From JANOQP01 sp044227705 (lineage in GTDB: Bacteria > Bacteroidota > Bacteroidia > Chitinophagales > Saprospiraceae), in contig JBGAWE010000038.1 in NCBI GenBank assembly GCA_044227705.1, positions 1 through 25,161 on the forward strand: a DNA stretch of 25,161 nucleotides, in the 5' to 3' direction. Within the stretch, counting starts at the first letter, position 1, and every line of letters starts with the position of its first letter. The notes under the pieces were generated by a model. It was not told the DNA's origin. It ran no database searches and saw only the letters and a program-made list of their open reading frames with translations. The translations under genes and the position numbers were made by a program. Shown one piece after another: positions 23,633 to 25,161 of this stretch.

Positions 23633-25084
23633 TCAATGCGAGTGCTTCCTTATCAAAGCCATCACCGCGGGCATCACGAAATCCCGCCCGGCCAGCACGT
23701 CCTCCCGCGTCCGCTCGACCGGCCAGTCAGGCTCGACCAGCAAGCCCTTGTTTTTTGACAAATCGACTGCGTGGTTCAATTCCTTCAAAGGGATTCGGAC
23801 GCGGATTCGGGAGTTCGGTAAGGTGACGGTCCTGAAACGCGCCGCGAAATCGCCCCAATAGGCCCCACCAGCCGTCTCGCCGACGACCGTCCCGATGCCC
23901 CGGTTGCGGCAAATCGAGAGGACGGTGACGGAGGCCGAATAGCTCTGGCCGTTGGTGAGAAACCAGACTTTCCCATTGAAATTCAATGACTTGTGCGGCT
24001 TGTAGCCCGGCCGGTTGCGGCACCGGGTTCGCCAGCCGCCTGTCTCGCGGTCGCGTTTGTGCTCCATGAAAAAGAATAGGAAGCCGAGCGGCGGCGGCCC
24101 GCCTTTCAGCGAATACGGCCAGATGGCCTTCCTATTCATCCGGCCGCCGCTGAACAAGTCGAACCGCTCCGGCACGAGGTAGCTCAACAGCCGCGCCGAG
24201 TTGACAACTGCGCCGCCGCCGTTGCCGCGCAGGTCGACAATCAGGTTTTCGATGCCCGCTTTTTGGGCGGCGCGGAAGTCGCGGCGCAGCTTTCGGGCAA
24301 ACTGGAGGTTGAGCTTGTCCTTCTTTTTTAACCGACCGAAGCTGCTGACGGTGAGCAGGGCCGTCCCCGGCATCGAGTCGATTTTTACAAAAGACAAATT
24401 GGGCCGCGCCTTCGGCAGCTTCGGGTACCGCTTTCGGAAGGCCATGTCGCGCTGCTCGGCCGTCGGGCAGACCATCCGGCGGCACTCGACGGCAGTCGAA
24501 TCGGGGCTTCGGAAACAGACTTTGACCGAGTCGCGCTCGCCGAACCAGTCGGCGTAGTAACCGGCGAAGCCGCCCATCGTGCGGGCGGCGGAGCCTGCAC
24601 GGGTCGGGCCGTCGTTGCCGTCGCGGTATTCGTCGGTCAGAAAGTCGTGGATTTCGGCGATGGGCCGGTCGTCGATGCTGATGATTTCGGTGCCGCGCCG
24701 CAGCGACGAGTCGGCGGTCATGTCGTAGAGAACCCAGTATTTCCCCTCGGCCCTGCGCCACTGGAAGGGGACGAGCCGCGGGTTCTGCGGGATGCGGCCT
24801 TTTTTATGAGAGATGGCAAAATGGCCGTCCTGCAAGACCGCCCGGACGGCTCCGATTTTTTGATAAAACTGTTGATAGTCAACGGGTTGGGCCAGGCTGG
24901 CGGCCAGTTCGTCGAGCGTATGCTCATAGACCTCGGCCGGTTGGTAGTGGCCAATGCCGGGGTACCAGTCGGCCATTTTCTTTCTGAGATATTGGATGTC
25001 TTCCCGCGCCTCGGCGGGGGTGAGCGTTTGGCCGTTGAGGCCGAAGCTTGACAGGCATAGAAGAATGACGAGGCGCATGGTCAT
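23633..25084 (-). CDS. S41-family peptidase
   Basis: A 483-residue serine peptidase of the S41 (tail-specific/C-terminal processing) group, with a signal peptide at residues 1-18. A helical N-terminal region (about 20-90) is followed by QDGHFAIS, PDZ-like strands up to about 220, and the catalytic core: LIVDLRGNGGG (281-291), TNGQSYSAS (377-385) with Ser383 the likely nucleophile, and GETAGG (402-407). The usual Glu after SAS is Val here. Two ATGs lie two codons apart (25084 and 25078); I took the first, though the second is as good. The protein is likely periplasmic or surface exposed and degrades or processes other proteins; targets are unknown. It is convergent with the DUF5916 gene, with 17 bases between the stops. 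Confidence 0.9.
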   Translation of the reverse strand: MTMRLVILLCLSSFGLNGQTLTPAEAREDIQYLRKKMADWYPGIGHYQPAEVYEHTLDELAASLAQPVDYQQFYQKIGAVRAVLQDGHFAISHKKGRIPQNPRLVPFQWRRAEGKYWVLYDMTADSSLRRGTEIISIDDRPIAEIHDFLTDEYRDGNDGPTRAGSAARTMGGFAGYYADWFGERDSVKVCFRSPDSTAVECRRMVCPTAEQRDMAFRKRYPKLPKARPNLSFVKIDSMPGTALLTVSSFGRLKKKDKLNLQFARKLRRDFRAAQKAGIENLIVDLRGNGGGAVVNSARLLSYLVPERFDLFSGGRMNRKAIWPYSLKGGPPPLGFLFFFMEHKRDRETGGWRTRCRNRPGYKPHKSLNFNGKVWFLTNGQSYSASVTVLSICRNRGIGTVVGETAGGAYWGDFAARFRTVTLPNSRIRVRIPLKELNHAVDLSKNKGLLVEPDWPVERTREDVLAGRDFVMPAVMALIRKHSH

Positions 25085-25137
25085 TTTTTGAAGCCACGAA
25101 TGACTCGAATTTTCTCGACTTGAAATTAGGCATGGCC

Positions 25138-25161
25138 GTTGGTGGCGTCCTCGCCAACAAC
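25138..25161. repeat. Palindromic repeat at the right window edge
   Basis: GTTGGTGGCG (25138-25147) and CGCCAACAAC (25152-25161) pair in nine of ten positions around a TCCT loop. It lies in the leader region upstream of the S41 gene and is cut by the window end, so its full length is unknown. The inverted repeat at 722-757 shares 14 of 15 bases over its right arm. Confidence 0.5.

Overview
The window looks like a chromosomal stretch of a GC-rich (roughly 60-65 % by eye) member of the Bacteroidota, most like the Saprospiria. The lineage markers are a PorP/SprF-family outer-membrane protein, a large secreted protein ending in a type IX secretion (T9SS) sorting domain, a DUF5916 beta-barrel protein, a bactofilin overlapping atpZ, a haem-binding CxxCH protein of the Haem_bd type, a WG-repeat protein, little Shine-Dalgarno signal, and promoter-like sequences of the Bacteroidota type (TTG...TAnnTTTG). 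I see no tRNA, rRNA, CRISPR array, transposase or phage gene. This is an inference from protein families, not a database match.

Layout. 1-864: the C-terminal part of a c-type cytochrome protein cut by the window edge. 916-3006: a restriction-modification unit behind a promoter-like sequence, made of an intact cytosine-C5 methyltransferase, an endonuclease-like partner broken by a one-base frameshift near 2525, and a small membrane protein. 3055-4257: RtcB-type RNA ligase, followed by a short perfect palindrome. 4356-6738: an M23 peptidase and a nitroreductase, both forward. 6735-9253: a reverse-strand pair, thiL and a conserved helical gene of unknown role. 9373-11295: a VOC protein, a TfoX N-domain protein and a lipoprotein. 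11331-12350: a reverse-strand WG-repeat protein that shares a terminator hairpin with the lipoprotein gene. A gene-free stretch of about 400 bases leads into porP/sprF, which ends at a very good terminator. 14004-16046: bactofilin, atpZ, a small monooxygenase-fold protein and aroB. 16128-20512: the T9SS cargo protein, a haem-binding protein and a low-molecular-weight phosphatase. 20518-25084: a reverse-strand NAD(P)-binding epimerase-like gene, a forward DUF5916 outer-membrane protein and a reverse-strand S41 peptidase.

How it fits together. Most genes are housekeeping or envelope functions (thiamine and shikimate pathway enzymes, cell-wall peptidase, secretion and surface proteins) in short, mixed-strand transcription units. 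The one accessory-looking block is the methyltransferase, broken endonuclease, membrane protein and RtcB run at 1-4.3 kb.

I do not see a clear, complete, undescribed system. The most noteworthy signals are (a) three independent arrays of degenerate tandem 7-mers placed 0 or 5 bases before start codons (nitroreductase, porP/sprF, phosphatase), (b) the frameshifted restriction gene beside an intact methyltransferase, (c) short palindromes that look dispersed, one of them inside a coding region, and (d) the 50-base bactofilin/atpZ overlap with no ATP synthase genes following.
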